From an uncultured Clostridia bacterium (GTDB lineage: Bacteria; Bacillota; Clostridia; Lachnospirales; CAG-274), in assembly GCA_944381435.1 (NCBI GenBank), contig CALWLD010000011.1, positions 1-63,000 on the forward strand: 63,000 bases of DNA, read 5' to 3'. The first letter of the stretch is position 1; every line of letters starts with the position of its first letter. The notes under the pieces are model-generated. The model was not told the DNA's origin. It worked only from the letters and a program-made list of their open reading frames with translations, and did not search any database. Shown piece after piece: positions 50,426-61,274 of the stretch. A program made the position numbers and the translations under genes.

Positions 50426-51810
50426 TTTTTAAATTCTTTAATTACTTCTATAATTTTTTCTGTCTCTTTATCATCTTTACCATTTAATATTATATCTTCA
50501 TTATCTTTTAAATCTATAATTATAGCTTTATCTTTATTGTTTACATTAATAAATTTTTTATAAATATCTTGTTCTCCTTTAACATCTACCCTAAATTTAC
50601 CAATAGCTTTATCTTCACTACTATAACCATTTAATCTATTGCCAATTTTTATCTCTTCATTAATTACATAAATATCTTTTATATCTTGTTTTTCTATTTC
50701 TGTACTATACATAGGAAATTTTATTTTTAGTATATTATTTTCTTCATAAACATTTATATCTGAAAATTCTAAAGGTAAAATAGAAAAAATAACAAAAAAA
50801 GTAATTATTATACCTAATATATTTAAGCTATAGTTTAATTTATAAGGCATATTGTAAATTAAACCAACGCCAATCCTTTTCTCAACAAATCTTTTTTTGC
50901 TATTTGGATTGTAATAAAACATACCATATTTCCAAAAATCATCTTCATCTACTAATATCGGAGCTTTGTCTAGCTGTAATATTTCTTTTTCTGTATTTTT
51001 TATTTTATTATTAAAATATAAAAATGTAATAGGTAATGATAAAGAAAATAGTCCCATTAAAATAAAATATATATTAGCATTATTCGGGTTATCTTTTAAA
51101 ATGAATACACTTATTAAAGATAAAAATGTAAATATATAACTTATAATAATAATATTTTTTGTTATCAAATATTTTTTATATTTATTGAGCGTAATATTTA
51201 TATCACTATTTTCACTATAAATCTTATTTTTTAAACTTTTTATTATTTTATAAAGCCATAACATTAATAAATTAAGTATAATATTGATTATAGCTAAGTA
51301 TATTATTTCTGGTATATTTTTAAAATTTAAAAATCCTATTAAAAATGTCATTAGACTAAAGAAAAAAATAGGTATAAAAAATAATTTATTAACCACCATA
51401 CTATCTTTTAAAAGAGTAAGTTTAGTATCTATAGATATTATGTGCTTTTCACCTATTGACCAATTATTTTCCTCTTTTAATTTTTTCATTTTTAAGTTAT
51501 ATTTTTTTATAATAAGAAAATTTATACCACAACCTATAAATATTAAACTTATATAACAAAGCATAGTTATAAAAAAGTATTTATATAAAATTATTATGAT
51601 AAAACTTAGAAATATCTCAATTATTAAGTATTTTTTTAATTTAGATTTATATTCCGTTAAAATATTTAAAACTTGTGTATCTTTGACTTTATTAAGAGGC
51701 AATGTAACACCTAAAATAATATTATTATTTACACATTGTTTTGCATCAAAATAATATAAAAATATTATAAATAATAATGTTATAAATAATACTATACTTA
51801 TAATAATCAT
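50416..51810 (-). CDS. Polytopic membrane protein with DUF5808 and PH-like tail
   Basis: A 464-residue protein with about nine membrane helices in pairs. A DUF5808-type motif (DEDDFWKYGMFYYNPNSKKRFVEKRIGVG) lies near residue 300, followed by two helices and a C-terminal, mostly beta domain resembling a bacterial PH domain. Encoded 12 bp after a GntR/YtrA-family regulator, an arrangement common in Firmicutes. Function unknown; envelope stress is a guess. Confidence 0.7.
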   Translation of the reverse strand: MIIISIVLFITLLFIIFLYYFDAKQCVNNNIILGVTLPLNKVKDTQVLNILTEYKSKLKKYLIIEIFLSFIIIILYKYFFITMLCYISLIFIGCGINFLIIKKYNLKMKKLKEENNWSIGEKHIISIDTKLTLLKDSMVVNKLFFIPIFFFSLMTFLIGFLNFKNIPEIIYLAIINIILNLLMLWLYKIIKSLKNKIYSENSDINITLNKYKKYLITKNIIIISYIFTFLSLISVFILKDNPNNANIYFILMGLFSLSLPITFLYFNNKIKNTEKEILQLDKAPILVDEDDFWKYGMFYYNPNSKKRFVEKRIGVGLIYNMPYKLNYSLNILGIIITFFVIFSILPLEFSDINVYEENNILKIKFPMYSTEIEKQDIKDIYVINEEIKIGNRLNGYSSEDKAIGKFRVDVKGEQDIYKKFINVNNKDKAIIIDLKDNEDIILNGKDDKETEKIIEVIKEFKNKK

Positions 51811-51822
51811 ATTAATCCCCTC

Positions 51823-52191
51823 CTATTTAATACTAAATAATATATCTTGAATATATTTTAAGATGTCATTTTTTTCAATACCTTTTAATATTAATTCACA
51901 AAGCAAAATTTCTAAATCACTTGTTAGCTTATCTTTTACTTTATCTGGTTCTTTTTTTACTTTTATTTTAGCTCCTTGTCTTCTATCTATTTCTATATAG
52001 CCTTCTTCTTTTAAAACATCATAAGCCTTTTTAACAGTAAGCATATTTATATCTGTATCTTCGGCTAATTGTCTTATACTAGGTATTTTTTCTCCTTCCT
52101 TTAAAACATCTTTTGCTATTGCTAATATTATTTGATTTCTAATTTGTAAATAAATAGGTATTTGGCTAGTTGTATCTATTTTTATAATCAA
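51823..52191 (-). CDS. GntR/YtrA-family transcriptional regulator
   Basis: A 122-residue regulator. The winged-helix GntR N-terminus (PIYLQIRNQIILAIA, IPSIRQLAEDTDINMLTVKKAYDVL, GYIEIDRRQGAKI) is followed by a short YtrA-type helical dimerisation tail. TTG start at 52191, 7 nt after AAGG; upstream frame extensions lack a ribosome site. It probably represses its own operon with the DUF5808 gene. Confidence 0.88.
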   Translation of the reverse strand: MIIKIDTTSQIPIYLQIRNQIILAIAKDVLKEGEKIPSIRQLAEDTDINMLTVKKAYDVLKEEGYIEIDRRQGAKIKVKKEPDKVKDKLTSDLEILLCELILKGIEKNDILKYIQDILFSIK

Positions 52192-52216
52192 ATAAATCAC
52201 CTTCTTTGTTTTATTT

Positions 52217-52235
52217 GTTATACTATATATATAAC
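52217..52235. promoter_or_regulatory. Candidate GntR operator
   Basis: GTTATA-CTATATA-TATAAC, a dyad 26 bp upstream of the regulator start. YtrA-type regulators usually bind such dyads over their own promoter; binding here is inferred. Confidence 0.45.
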
Positions 52236-52413
52236 ATATAAAACAAAGAAGGTCAATATATATTTTATTTAATACTTTACATTTATATAAAATATTAATT
52301 GATACCTTTATTGTAATAGTCAATTTTTTGAACACTTTGTGTTCAAAAACAGCAACTCCTAAAATTTATTTAATTAAAATTTAATACAAAAAGCCGTATA
52401 TAAATTTTAATAA

Positions 52414-52506
52414 TTTAGCAATTTTATAAATTGCTAAAAATTAAGTCGTACCTTAATTGCAATAATAAAAAAGTACATAGCATTTTAAAATACTATGTAC
52501 TTTTTC
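52414..52506 (-). terminator. secG terminator and a second hairpin
   Basis: AAAAAAGTACATAG / CTATGTACTTTTTT (52467-52506) is a strong hairpin directly after secG. A further perfect hairpin TTTAGCAATTT-ATA-AATTGCTAAA lies at 52414-52438. Apart from these and the GntR promoter region I see nothing else in 52192-52519. Confidence 0.75.
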
Positions 52507-52519
52507 TTAAAAATTTATT

Positions 52520-53026
52520 TTATCTTACAAAACCTAAAGCTATTGTTATAATAAAGAATATAACCCCTAAAATAACAGTAGTTCTAGCTAATTTACTTTC
52601 TTTACTTCTACCTTTGTTTTGGCTCCAATAAGATTGGTTATCTCCGCTACCTACTATAGCACTAGATGTCATACCAGATGCCGATTTAGATTGTTGTAAA
52701 ACAACAACAATAAGGAAAAATGCTACAACACATTGTAAAGCAGAAAGCCCTATAAAAGGAACACTCATAGTAGCTGGTGCTGGGTCTGCCTCAATTAAGC
52801 TAATAGATTCTGTTTCACCATCTATAGCTATTGTATCGCTTGATGTATCTACGCTTTCTTCTTCATTAGTAAATGTTTCATCAGGTAAAATCTCACCTTC
52901 AATACCAACTTGCTCTTGAACAGTTTGTTCTTCGCCCTCTACGCCTCTTGGCTCAATAGATAAAGTTTCTTGTTCTGTATCTTGCATAGTTGTTTCTTCT
53001 ATGTTATTTTCAGTATTTTCGTTCAT
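52520..53026 (-). CDS. secG: SecG with long acidic N-terminal extension
   Basis: A 168-residue protein. The last about 80 residues are a complete SecG: first helix FIGLSALQCVVAFFLIVVVL, then LQQSKSASG, YWSQNKGRSKESKLAR and the second helix TTVILGVIFFIITIALGF. The first about 85 residues are an acidic Glu/Thr/Ser/Asp-rich tail not found in typical 75-80 residue SecGs. The ATG has GGAGG 6 nt upstream and no other start lies close to the SecG core. SecG assists SecYE-SecA preprotein translocation. Confidence 0.9.
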   Translation of the reverse strand: MNENTENNIEETTMQDTEQETLSIEPRGVEGEEQTVQEQVGIEGEILPDETFTNEEESVDTSSDTIAIDGETESISLIEADPAPATMSVPFIGLSALQCVVAFFLIVVVLQQSKSASGMTSSAIVGSGDNQSYWSQNKGRSKESKLARTTVILGVIFFIITIALGFVR

Positions 53027-53163
53027 TTTTACCTCCTAAACCTAAAATAGATAACTAATTTAAGTTATGTTTACTTATTTTAAAATAAAATTTGTTTAAA
53101 ATCACTTTTTTTATTTTATCATAATAAAAGCTATATGGCAACATTTTTTTATATTTTTATATA

Positions 53164-53850
53164 TTATTTATTTTCAAATTTGTATCCAACGCCCCAAACA
53201 GTTTTTAAGCTCCAAACATCTTCATAAGGCATTTTTTCTCTAAGCCTTTTTACGTGTACATCAACTGTTCTTGTATCACCTATAAATTCATAGCCCCAAA
53301 TTTTATCAAGAAGTTGCTCTCTTGTAAAAACTTGGTTAGGGTGTTGTGCTAAAAAGTTTAAAAGCTCAAATTCTTTTGGTGGTAGTTCTAGCTGTGTTCC
53401 GTGGTATGTTACTATATAAGTAGAAGGATTTATTGTCATATTAGGTACAACTATCTGGTTGCTAACATTAACATCTTCTTTGTTATCAAACCTTCTAAGC
53501 ACAGCTTTTACCCTTGCAACTAACTCTTTGCTATCAAAAGGCTTAACAATATAATCATCTGCCCCTAGCTCAAGCCCTAAAACCTTGTCAAACACTTCCC
53601 CTTTAGCAGTAAGCATTATTATAGGCACTGAGCTTATTTTCCTAATCTCCCTACATATTTGATAACCATCTATCTCTGGTAACATTATATCAAGCAAAAC
53701 TAAATGTGGAGAAAAGTTAGAAAATTCTTCAATAGCTTTTCTACCGCTATAAACTTCTTTTGTTTCATATCCTTCTTTATTAAGATATAAGCTTATAAGC
53801 TCTGCAATATGTTCATCATCATCTACAACTAATATTTTTAATTTGCTCAT
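53164..53850 (-). CDS. OmpR/PhoB-family response regulator
   Basis: A 228-residue two-domain regulator. Receiver: DDDEH (acidic pocket), LVLLDIMLPEIDG (phospho-acceptor Asp), IMLTAK and IVKPFDSKEL (switch Thr and Lys). Winged-helix DNA-binding domain: FTREQLLDKIWGYEF and RTVDVHVKRLREK. No histidine kinase lies next to it, so it is an orphan here. Confidence 0.92.
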   Translation of the reverse strand: MSKLKILVVDDDEHIAELISLYLNKEGYETKEVYSGRKAIEEFSNFSPHLVLLDIMLPEIDGYQICREIRKISSVPIIMLTAKGEVFDKVLGLELGADDYIVKPFDSKELVARVKAVLRRFDNKEDVNVSNQIVVPNMTINPSTYIVTYHGTQLELPPKEFELLNFLAQHPNQVFTREQLLDKIWGYEFIGDTRTVDVHVKRLREKMPYEDVWSLKTVWGVGYKFENK

Positions 53851-53969
53851 AAAATCTTTCCCCTTTTTAATTTATAAAGATTTTAACACCTAAATATTAA
53901 AAAATAATGAATATTTTTTTAATATTTTTAAATATTTGTTATTTATATTTAAAGTATAAGTTTAAACTA

Positions 53970-56351
53970 TTATTTAAGCTCTACGATAGTAACACCTGCA
54001 TCACCTTCCCCAAATTCGCCAAGGCGATATTTAGCTACCCTTCTATTACGTCTTAAATATTCGTGTATACCTGTTCTTAAAGCACCTGTTCCTTTACCGT
54101 GTATAAGACTTATTGTATCCATACCCGCCAAAAAGGCATCATCTATAAATTTATCTACCTTTTCTATTGCCTCATCTACATAAAGTCCTCTTAAATCTAT
54201 TTCATAAGATACGTTCATAGCTTTTGTATTTTTAAAGCTAGCTGTCTTTTTAGGCTTTGGAGTTTCTTTTTTAGGCTCTACATAATTTGTGTCTATAGAT
54301 AAATCTTTTAGGTTTGTTTTTATGCTCATAATACCTGCACTAACCATAACCTCACCTTTTTGGTTAGGTTCGCTAGTTACAACGCCAGATTGATTTAAAG
54401 AATGTATAAAAACTCTGTCCCCTTTTTTAAGGTCTTTAGGTGTAACTCGTTTTTGTGCATTTTTACTGTTAAATTTATCTAGCCTGCTATCCAGATTAGA
54501 AAGCTTGTCTTTAAGCTTTTGCCTTTGGCTGTTAATGTCATTTTGGTTAGCCTTTTCTTTAGCTAATTTTTGTATTTCTTTTACAATGTTATCTGCATCT
54601 ATTTTAGCTTGTGCAACTATCCTTTTAGCATCTTCTGTAGCTTTAAATAATATTTTTTCCTTTTGCTCTCTTGTTTTTTGCTTTTGAGCCTCTACATCTT
54701 TTTTAAGCCTTTCTGCCTCTAACCTGTAGCTTTCTGCTCTTTCTTTTTCTATCATTAAAGATTTTTTGTTTATTTCTAAATCTGTAATAACATCTTCAAA
54801 TTTAGTATCTTCTTTGCTTAATAAATTTTTAGCATCTTCTATAATATAATCAGGAAGCCCTAACCTTTTAGATATGGCAAAAGCATTACTTTTACCAGGC
54901 ACACCTATTAAAAGACGATATGTTGGGCGAAGTGTTTTAACATCAAATTCGCAAGATGCATTAGATACACCTTTTGTTGATATAGCAAAAACTTTAAGCT
55001 CGCTATAATGAGTTGTAACTGCCGTTCTTATTTGTCTATCGTGTAAATATTGTATAATAGCCATTGCAAGACAAGCTCCTTCTGTAGGGTCTGTACCTGC
55101 TCCTAGCTCATCTAAAAGCACTAAAGAGTTATCTGTAACTTCTCCTAATATAGAAACTATGTTTGTCATATGAGCAGAGAAAGTACTAAGGCTTTGCTCT
55201 ATGCTTTGCTCATCACCTATATCGGAAAATACATTGTCAAAAACAGCAAGCTCTGATTTATCAAAAGCAGATATATGAAGCCCAGCTTGCCCCATTAATG
55301 TAAATAAGCCTATGGTTTTTAAAGATACAGTTTTACCACCTGTGTTAGGTCCTGTTATTAAAAGGGTTGTAAATTCATCACCTAAATAAATATCTGTAGG
55401 TACAACGCTTGTAGGTTCTAAAAGAGGGTGCCTTGCTTTTTTAATATTTATATATCCTTTTTCGTTAAAAATAGGCTCTGTCCCATTAATCTTTATAGAA
55501 TATTCCCCTTTGGCAAATATAAAATCTATCTCTGTTAAAATAATTAAATTGCTTATTAAAATATCCCTATTTTCATTTACCATTTCGGATAATTTTTTAA
55601 GTATCCTGTTTATTTCTTGCATTTCTTCTGCGTGTAGCTCTTTTATTTTGTTATTAAGCATAACAACGCTTGTAGGCTCCATAAAAACAGTTGCCCCTGT
55701 TGCCGATTGGTCGTGAACCATACCAGAAAAAGAGTTTTTATATTCTGCCTTAACAGGTATACAATATCTATCGCTTTTAACAGTTATTACAGGGTCTTGT
55801 AACATATTTTTATATGTGCTAGATTGTATTATCTTATTAAGCTCAAGCCTTACCCTATCGTTAGTAAGCTTTATCTCTCTTCTTATTTCCCTAAGCTTTG
55901 AGCTTGCATCGTCAGACATTTCTGTATCTGATATAATACACCTTGTTATTTCTTTATCTAAGCTTTCTATAGGTTCTATTATTTCAAATTTAGGTTCTAA
56001 TGCATCGTATACATCATATTTGTTTTCACTTTTTGCATAGTCTTTTGCTCTTTTACAAGCACTTAAAAAATCGGCAACATTTAAAAGTTCTTCAAAATTT
56101 AAGCTACCACCAACAGCCGTTCTTTGTAAAAATGGATTTATATCTCTAAGCCCTCCTATTTTTAAAGAACCTTTTTTAAGGATCATACTAACTGCTTGTG
56201 ATGTTTCTTTTTGCCAAGTTTTTATTTCATTTATATCAATGCTAGGTTTTAAAGCTCTTACCTTTTCTTTGCCAACTAAAGAGCTTGCAAAGCTAGCAAC
56301 TTTTTCTAAAATTTTATCAAATTCTAAAGTTTTTAAAGCTTTTTCGTTCAT
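53970..56351 (-). CDS. mutS2: Endonuclease MutS2
   Basis: A 793-residue protein. It has no MutS mismatch-binding domain I. Core and lever precede the ATPase: Walker A ITGPNTGGKTVSLKT, Walker B LVLLDELGAGTDPTEG and VTTHYSELK. A coiled-coil linker (about 510-630) leads to the C-terminal Smr nuclease domain (IDLRGLYVDEAIEKV, IHGKGTGALR). MutS2 proteins limit recombination and rescue collided ribosomes in Bacillus. Confidence 0.95.
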   Translation of the reverse strand: MNEKALKTLEFDKILEKVASFASSLVGKEKVRALKPSIDINEIKTWQKETSQAVSMILKKGSLKIGGLRDINPFLQRTAVGGSLNFEELLNVADFLSACKRAKDYAKSENKYDVYDALEPKFEIIEPIESLDKEITRCIISDTEMSDDASSKLREIRREIKLTNDRVRLELNKIIQSSTYKNMLQDPVITVKSDRYCIPVKAEYKNSFSGMVHDQSATGATVFMEPTSVVMLNNKIKELHAEEMQEINRILKKLSEMVNENRDILISNLIILTEIDFIFAKGEYSIKINGTEPIFNEKGYINIKKARHPLLEPTSVVPTDIYLGDEFTTLLITGPNTGGKTVSLKTIGLFTLMGQAGLHISAFDKSELAVFDNVFSDIGDEQSIEQSLSTFSAHMTNIVSILGEVTDNSLVLLDELGAGTDPTEGACLAMAIIQYLHDRQIRTAVTTHYSELKVFAISTKGVSNASCEFDVKTLRPTYRLLIGVPGKSNAFAISKRLGLPDYIIEDAKNLLSKEDTKFEDVITDLEINKKSLMIEKERAESYRLEAERLKKDVEAQKQKTREQKEKILFKATEDAKRIVAQAKIDADNIVKEIQKLAKEKANQNDINSQRQKLKDKLSNLDSRLDKFNSKNAQKRVTPKDLKKGDRVFIHSLNQSGVVTSEPNQKGEVMVSAGIMSIKTNLKDLSIDTNYVEPKKETPKPKKTASFKNTKAMNVSYEIDLRGLYVDEAIEKVDKFIDDAFLAGMDTISLIHGKGTGALRTGIHEYLRRNRRVAKYRLGEFGEGDAGVTIVELK

Positions 56352-56485
56352 TTTTACCTCTACTTTTCTATATAACTAACATAAATTAATTAATATTATT
56401 AGCATAAATTAATAGTTGAATTTTTTCTTATTTTATATTACAATTAAGATATATACTTATGAAAATATAATGAAGGGAGCTTATT

Positions 56486-57091
56486 ATGAATATTAATGTA
56501 AATAGCATCTATAACGAAATTATTTCAAATATAGAATCTAAAATACCTATCCCTATTACAAACAAAACATATCAATATAATAATACCACAGATAATGTAA
56601 AAAGTAAATCAGAAGAAAAATCTTTTTCTGAAATTTTAAATAATTACGAAGAAAACGGAATACCAGAAGAGCAGGTTTCAGATGCAATAAAAGAGGCAAT
56701 AAAAGAAGCCTCTTTAAAATATGGCATAGAAGAAAGCTTAATTGCTGCTGTTATAAGACAAGAAAGCAACTTTGACCCAAACGCAACATCATCATCAGGT
56801 GCTATGGGGCTTATGCAACTTATGCCTAACACGGCAAGTAGCCTTGGGGTTACCAACGCTTATGATATTGAGCAAAATATAGACGGTGGTACACAATATT
56901 TAAAAAAACAGCTTGATAGATTTGATAACAACACAGAGCTTGCCCTAGCTGCATATAATGCTGGCCCTGGCAATGTAATGAAATATGATGGCATACCACC
57001 TTTTGAAGAAACACAAAACTATGTGCCAAAAGTTTTAGATTATCAAAAAGAATATATGTTAAAACAATATAACCAAAATAAAACAATATAG
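56486..57091 (+). CDS. Soluble lytic transglycosylase (SLT domain)
   Basis: A 201-residue protein whose first 75 residues are disordered, Asn/Ser/Lys-rich. Its SLT domain has the catalytic glutamate in [43 protein letters not shown] and [15 protein letters not shown]. No signal peptide is recognised, so export is uncertain. It cleaves peptidoglycan glycan strands. Confidence 0.88.
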   Translation: MNINVNSIYNEIISNIESKIPIPITNKTYQYNNTTDNVKSKSEEKSFSEILNNYEENGIPEEQVSDAIKEAIKEASLKYGIEESLIAAVIRQESNFDPNATSSSGAMGLMQLMPNTASSLGVTNAYDIEQNIDGGTQYLKKQLDRFDNNTELALAAYNAGPGNVMKYDGIPPFEETQNYVPKVLDYQKEYMLKQYNQNKTI

Positions 57092-57116
57092 ATAAGCTAT
57101 AAAAAGGACGAAAAAA

Positions 57117-58478
57117 ATGGATTTACCTATAAAATATATAGAAAAAATGCAAAATCTTTTAAAAGAAGATTTTGATAAATATATAGAAAGCTTTAATGAT
57201 AAAAACTATCAAGGGCTTAGAGCAAACACCTTGAAAATAAGCCCTAATGAGCTAAAAAACATATTAAACTTTGATTTAAAGCCTATCCCTTGGTGTGATA
57301 CAGGCTTTTATTATGAAGATGAAAGGCCTGCTAAAAGCTATTATTATAACGCAGGCTTATTTTATATACAAGAGCCTAGTGCTATGTCTACAGGGGCAAT
57401 GTTGCCTATTGAAAAAGGAGACAAGGTTTTAGATATGTGTGCTGCTCCTGGTGGCAAAAGCACCCAAATTGCAGGTAAGCTTAACGGCACAGGTGTTTTA
57501 GTTACAAACGATATTAGTGCTACAAGGTGTAAAGCTCTTCTTAAAAATATAGAAATAAATGGTGTTTATAACGCTATTGTAACTAACGAAACACCTAAAA
57601 ATTTAGCTAAAAAATTTAAAGGCTATTTTAACAAAATAATTGTAGATGCTCCTTGTTCTGGCGAGGGTATGTTTAGAAAAGATAAAGAGGCTATAAAAAG
57701 CTGGGAAACCCATAAAACAGAGTTTTGTTGCAATCTACAACGAGAAATTTTATACTATGCAAAAGATATGTTAGCAAATGGTGGCATAATAGCCTATTCT
57801 ACCTGTACATTTGCACCAGAAGAAAACGAAGAAATGATTAACGAATTTTTGCTCCAAAATGAAGATTTTGAGCTTATAGATTTTGATAAATCTTCTGGAT
57901 TTGAAAATGGCAGAAAAGAATGGGTAAAAGCTGATAATATAGCAGAAGGCATAGAAAAAACAGGTAGGCTTATGCCTTATAAAATAAAAGGTGAAGGTCA
58001 TTTTTTGGCCTTAATTAGAAAAAAAGGCACACCTAACGAAAGTAACATAGATAAAATAAAACAAATAAACAAAAAAGAAATAGCAGATATGGAAAGCTTT
58101 TTTAAAGAAAACCTAAACATACCAATGTATGATAACATTGAAATACATAAAACAAGCGTATTTTCTATACCAGATGGGATAGATTTAAGAGGGCTTAGGG
58201 TTGTACGTAGTGGTTTTTATTTAGGAGAGCTTAAAACAAAACGTTTTGAGCCATCACAGGCCTTTGCTATGGGGCTTAAAAAAGATGATGCTAAAAACAC
58301 TATTTCTTTTAATATAAATGATGAAAATCTAACTAGATATTTAAAAGGTGAAAGCTTTGCTATAGATACAAAAAAAGAAGGTTATCATCTTGTTTGTATA
58401 GATAAATACCCTATTGGTTGGGGTAAGGTTCAAAAAGGCAGGCTTAAAAACAAATATTTATCTGGTTGGAGAATTTAA
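57117..58478 (+). CDS. NOL1/NOP2/Sun rRNA (cytosine-5) methyltransferase (RsmF-like)
   Basis: A 453-residue SAM-dependent m5C methyltransferase. SAM site [17 protein letters not shown], catalytic cysteines in [13 protein letters not shown] and [13 protein letters not shown]-terminal RsmF-type domain and PUA-like tail ([11 protein letters not shown]). The exact target cytosine cannot be told. 10 bp before YgiQ gene; likely one operon. Confidence 0.9.
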   Translation: MDLPIKYIEKMQNLLKEDFDKYIESFNDKNYQGLRANTLKISPNELKNILNFDLKPIPWCDTGFYYEDERPAKSYYYNAGLFYIQEPSAMSTGAMLPIEKGDKVLDMCAAPGGKSTQIAGKLNGTGVLVTNDISATRCKALLKNIEINGVYNAIVTNETPKNLAKKFKGYFNKIIVDAPCSGEGMFRKDKEAIKSWETHKTEFCCNLQREILYYAKDMLANGGIIAYSTCTFAPEENEEMINEFLLQNEDFELIDFDKSSGFENGRKEWVKADNIAEGIEKTGRLMPYKIKGEGHFLALIRKKGTPNESNIDKIKQINKKEIADMESFFKENLNIPMYDNIEIHKTSVFSIPDGIDLRGLRVVRSGFYLGELKTKRFEPSQAFAMGLKKDDAKNTISFNINDENLTRYLKGESFAIDTKKEGYHLVCIDKYPIGWGKVQKGRLKNKYLSGWRI

Positions 58479-58488
58479 GGAGGTAAAG

Positions 58489-60402
58489 ATGGATTTTTTA
58501 CCAATTTGTAAAAAAGATATGGAAAAAAGAGGTTGGCAAGAGCTAGATTTTGTTCTTGTTACAGGCGATGCCTATGTAGACCACCCTTCTTTTGGTGCAG
58601 CTATTATAGCTAGGCTTTTAGAAAGCAAAGGGTTTAAAATAGGTATTATCGCTCAACCTAACTGGAAAACTACAGATGATTTTAAAAAGCTAGGTAAGCC
58701 AAAGCTTGCCTTTTTGGTAACAGGTGGTAACATAGATTCTATGGTTAATCACTATAGTGTTGCTAAAAAAAGACGTGAAAAAGATTTATATTCCCCTGGG
58801 GGAAAAGGCAATTTAAGGCCAGACAGAGCAACTATAGTTTACTGCCAAAAAATAAGAGAAGCCTATAAAAATATACCTATTATGATAGGTGGTATAGAGG
58901 CAAGCCTTCGTAGGCTTTCTCATTATGATTATTGGGATAACAAAGTACGCCGTTCTATCCTTTTAGATTCTCAAGCAGATATATTAATGTTTGGTATGGG
59001 TGAGCATCAAATAGTAGAGCTTGCAGAAAGCCTTGCAAGCGGTATACCTATTGACCAAATAACATATGTAAAAGGTACAGTTTATAAGGCAAAAAACCTT
59101 GATAATATATACGAAGATTATATAATGCTTCCTTCTTATAAAGAGGTATGTAGTGATAAAACAATATATGCTCAAAGCTTTTTAAAACAATATGAAAACA
59201 CAGATGCAGTTGTATCTAAAATGCTTATAGAGCCTTATAACGATTGTTATGTAGTGCAAAACAAACCGTCTATGCCTCTTACAACTAGCGAATTTGATAA
59301 TTCTTATAGCTTGCCATATATGAGAACATACCACCCTATTTATGAAAAAGACGGTGGCGTGCCTGCTATAGAAGAGGTTAAGTTTAGCCTTATATCAAAC
59401 CGTGGTTGTTTTGGTGGTTGTAATTTTTGTGCTTTAACATTTCATCAAGGGCGTGTTGTGCAAGGGCGTAGCCATCAATCTATAATAAAAGAGGCAGAAA
59501 AACTTGTTTGGGAGCCAGATTTTAAAGGCTATATACACGATGTTGGAGGACCTACAGCAAACTTTAGAGGCCCTGCTTGTGATAAACAGTTTGATAAAGG
59601 CGCTTGCCCTCATAAACAATGTCTTTTTCCTGAGCCTTGCAAAAAGTTAAAAATTGACCATACAGATTATTTAAAACTTTTACAAAAATTAAGAAATATC
59701 CCAAAAGTTAAAAAAGTTTTTATACGTTCAGGCATTAGATACGATTACCTTATCCACGATAAAAATAACCATCAATTTTTTAAAGAACTTTGTGAGCATC
59801 ACGTTAGTGGCCAGTTAAAAGTTGCTCCAGAGCATATATCAGATAAAGTTTTATCTAAAATGGGTAAACCTTCTAAAGATGTTTATGAAAAGTTTGTAAA
59901 AAAATATTATGATGTAAATAAAGAATTGGGCAAAGAGCAATATCTTGTACCTTATCTTATGAGTAGCCACCCTGGTAGCGATTTATCAGTGGCTATTGAG
60001 CTTGCTGAATATTTAAGAGATTTAGGCTATATGCCAGAGCAAGTGCAAGATTTTTACCCTACCCCTATGACTTTATCAACTTGTATGTATTATACAGAGC
60101 TAGACCCAAGGGATATGACCCCTGTTTATGTGCCTAAAAACCCTCACGAAAAAGCTATGCAAAGAGCATTAATGCAATATAAACTACCTAAAAACTATGA
60201 TTTAGTACTAGAAGCATTAAAAAAAGCTAACCGTATGGACTTAGTAGGCTTTGATAAACATTGTCTTATACGCCCTAGAAAAAGTGCTAGTGAAAAAGAG
60301 TTTTTCAAAAAAACAAATAAAAATAACAAACCTAAAGAAACAAACAAAGATTTTAAAAAGAAAAAAACAATAAGAAATGTTCATAAAAAGAAAGGCAAAT
60401 AA
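58489..60402 (+). CDS. YgiQ-family radical SAM protein (UPF0313)
   Basis: A 637-residue protein with N-terminal UPF0313 domain ([48 protein letters not shown]), radical SAM cluster [12 protein letters not shown] (Cx3Cx2C) and a C-terminal [13 protein letters not shown]-like segment ([15 protein letters not shown]). A Lys/Asn-rich tail follows. The reaction is unknown for the family. ATG at 58489 with AAGGAGG. Confidence 0.9.
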   Translation: MDFLPICKKDMEKRGWQELDFVLVTGDAYVDHPSFGAAIIARLLESKGFKIGIIAQPNWKTTDDFKKLGKPKLAFLVTGGNIDSMVNHYSVAKKRREKDLYSPGGKGNLRPDRATIVYCQKIREAYKNIPIMIGGIEASLRRLSHYDYWDNKVRRSILLDSQADILMFGMGEHQIVELAESLASGIPIDQITYVKGTVYKAKNLDNIYEDYIMLPSYKEVCSDKTIYAQSFLKQYENTDAVVSKMLIEPYNDCYVVQNKPSMPLTTSEFDNSYSLPYMRTYHPIYEKDGGVPAIEEVKFSLISNRGCFGGCNFCALTFHQGRVVQGRSHQSIIKEAEKLVWEPDFKGYIHDVGGPTANFRGPACDKQFDKGACPHKQCLFPEPCKKLKIDHTDYLKLLQKLRNIPKVKKVFIRSGIRYDYLIHDKNNHQFFKELCEHHVSGQLKVAPEHISDKVLSKMGKPSKDVYEKFVKKYYDVNKELGKEQYLVPYLMSSHPGSDLSVAIELAEYLRDLGYMPEQVQDFYPTPMTLSTCMYYTELDPRDMTPVYVPKNPHEKAMQRALMQYKLPKNYDLVLEALKKANRMDLVGFDKHCLIRPRKSASEKEFFKKTNKNNKPKETNKDFKKKKTIRNVHKKKGK

Positions 60403-60903
60403 ATGATAGCTAATTATTTTATTATAGATGATATTTTATTAAAGCAATTAGAAAAGCTAGATGCTAATAGCCTATATAAAAAAATAGATTATATGCTAGA
60501 TAATGATGATTTATACCCTTGCTGTGATATAGATACTATATGGAACGGACTTTACTTTTTAATATCTTCAAAAGAAGAACCTGTATATGATAAATCTGTA
60601 TTTGAAGATTATGCAAAAAGTGCTTTCATATTCGGTGATATAAATTTTAGCACAGAAGAATATATAGCTTATATAAAAAAAGATGAAATAGAAAAAATAC
60701 TTAATGAAATAGAAAAAATAAATATTAATAATCTTTCTTTTGAGCCTAAAGCTTTTGATGAAGCTAAAATTTTTCCTAACAACTGGCTTAAAGAAGATAA
60801 GGAACTTTTAAAAGAAGAGCTTTTTATGGCTTTTGATGAATTAAAAGAATTTTTTAATATGGCAAAAGAAGAAAATAAAAATATATTAATTACTATTATG
60901 TAA
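60403..60903 (+). CDS. DUF1877 (YfbM-like) protein
   Basis: A 166-residue cytosolic protein with DTIWNGLYFLIS, FIFGDINFSTEEYIAYI and IFPNNWLKEDKELLKEEL, matching the DUF1877/YfbM pattern. Starts directly after the YgiQ stop codon. Function unknown. Confidence 0.75.
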   Translation: MIANYFIIDDILLKQLEKLDANSLYKKIDYMLDNDDLYPCCDIDTIWNGLYFLISSKEEPVYDKSVFEDYAKSAFIFGDINFSTEEYIAYIKKDEIEKILNEIEKININNLSFEPKAFDEAKIFPNNWLKEDKELLKEELFMAFDELKEFFNMAKEENKNILITIM

Positions 60904-60921
60904 TACTAGGAGGATAAAAAA

Positions 60922-61260
60922 ATGGAAAATTTACCAAACTGCCCAAAATGTAATTCAGAATATACTTATGAAGATGGAAATTTATTAGTATGCCCAGAAT
61001 GTGCTTACGAATGGAACAAAGATGCTGTAGAAGAAGAAAACGTTATTAAAGATGCTAATGGCAACGTGTTACAAGACGGTGATAGCGTTATAGTTATAAA
61101 AGATTTAAAGGTAAAAGGTGCATCATCTTCTATAAAAGTTGGTACAAAAGTAAAAAATATAAGGCTTATATATGATGCTCCTGACGACCACGACATAGAT
61201 TGTAAAATAGATGGTTTTGGTGCTATGAAGCTAAAATCTTCTGTAGTAAAAAAAGCTTAA
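60922..61260 (+). CDS. PhnA/YjdM family zinc-ribbon protein
   Basis: A 112-residue protein. The N-terminal zinc ribbon is [14 protein letters not shown]...CPECAYEW and the C-terminal domain is [24 protein letters not shown] in short segments. Called alkylphosphonate-utilisation protein PhnA in databases, but no phosphonate genes are near and the family's role is not tied to phosphonate lysis. Confidence 0.9.
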   Translation: MENLPNCPKCNSEYTYEDGNLLVCPECAYEWNKDAVEEENVIKDANGNVLQDGDSVIVIKDLKVKGASSSIKVGTKVKNIRLIYDAPDDHDIDCKIDGFGAMKLKSSVVKKA

Positions 61261-61274
61261 TTGGAGGTAAATAA

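Noticed and set aside
53164-53850. Two-component pair
   Set aside because: No histidine kinase lies beside the response regulator within the window.
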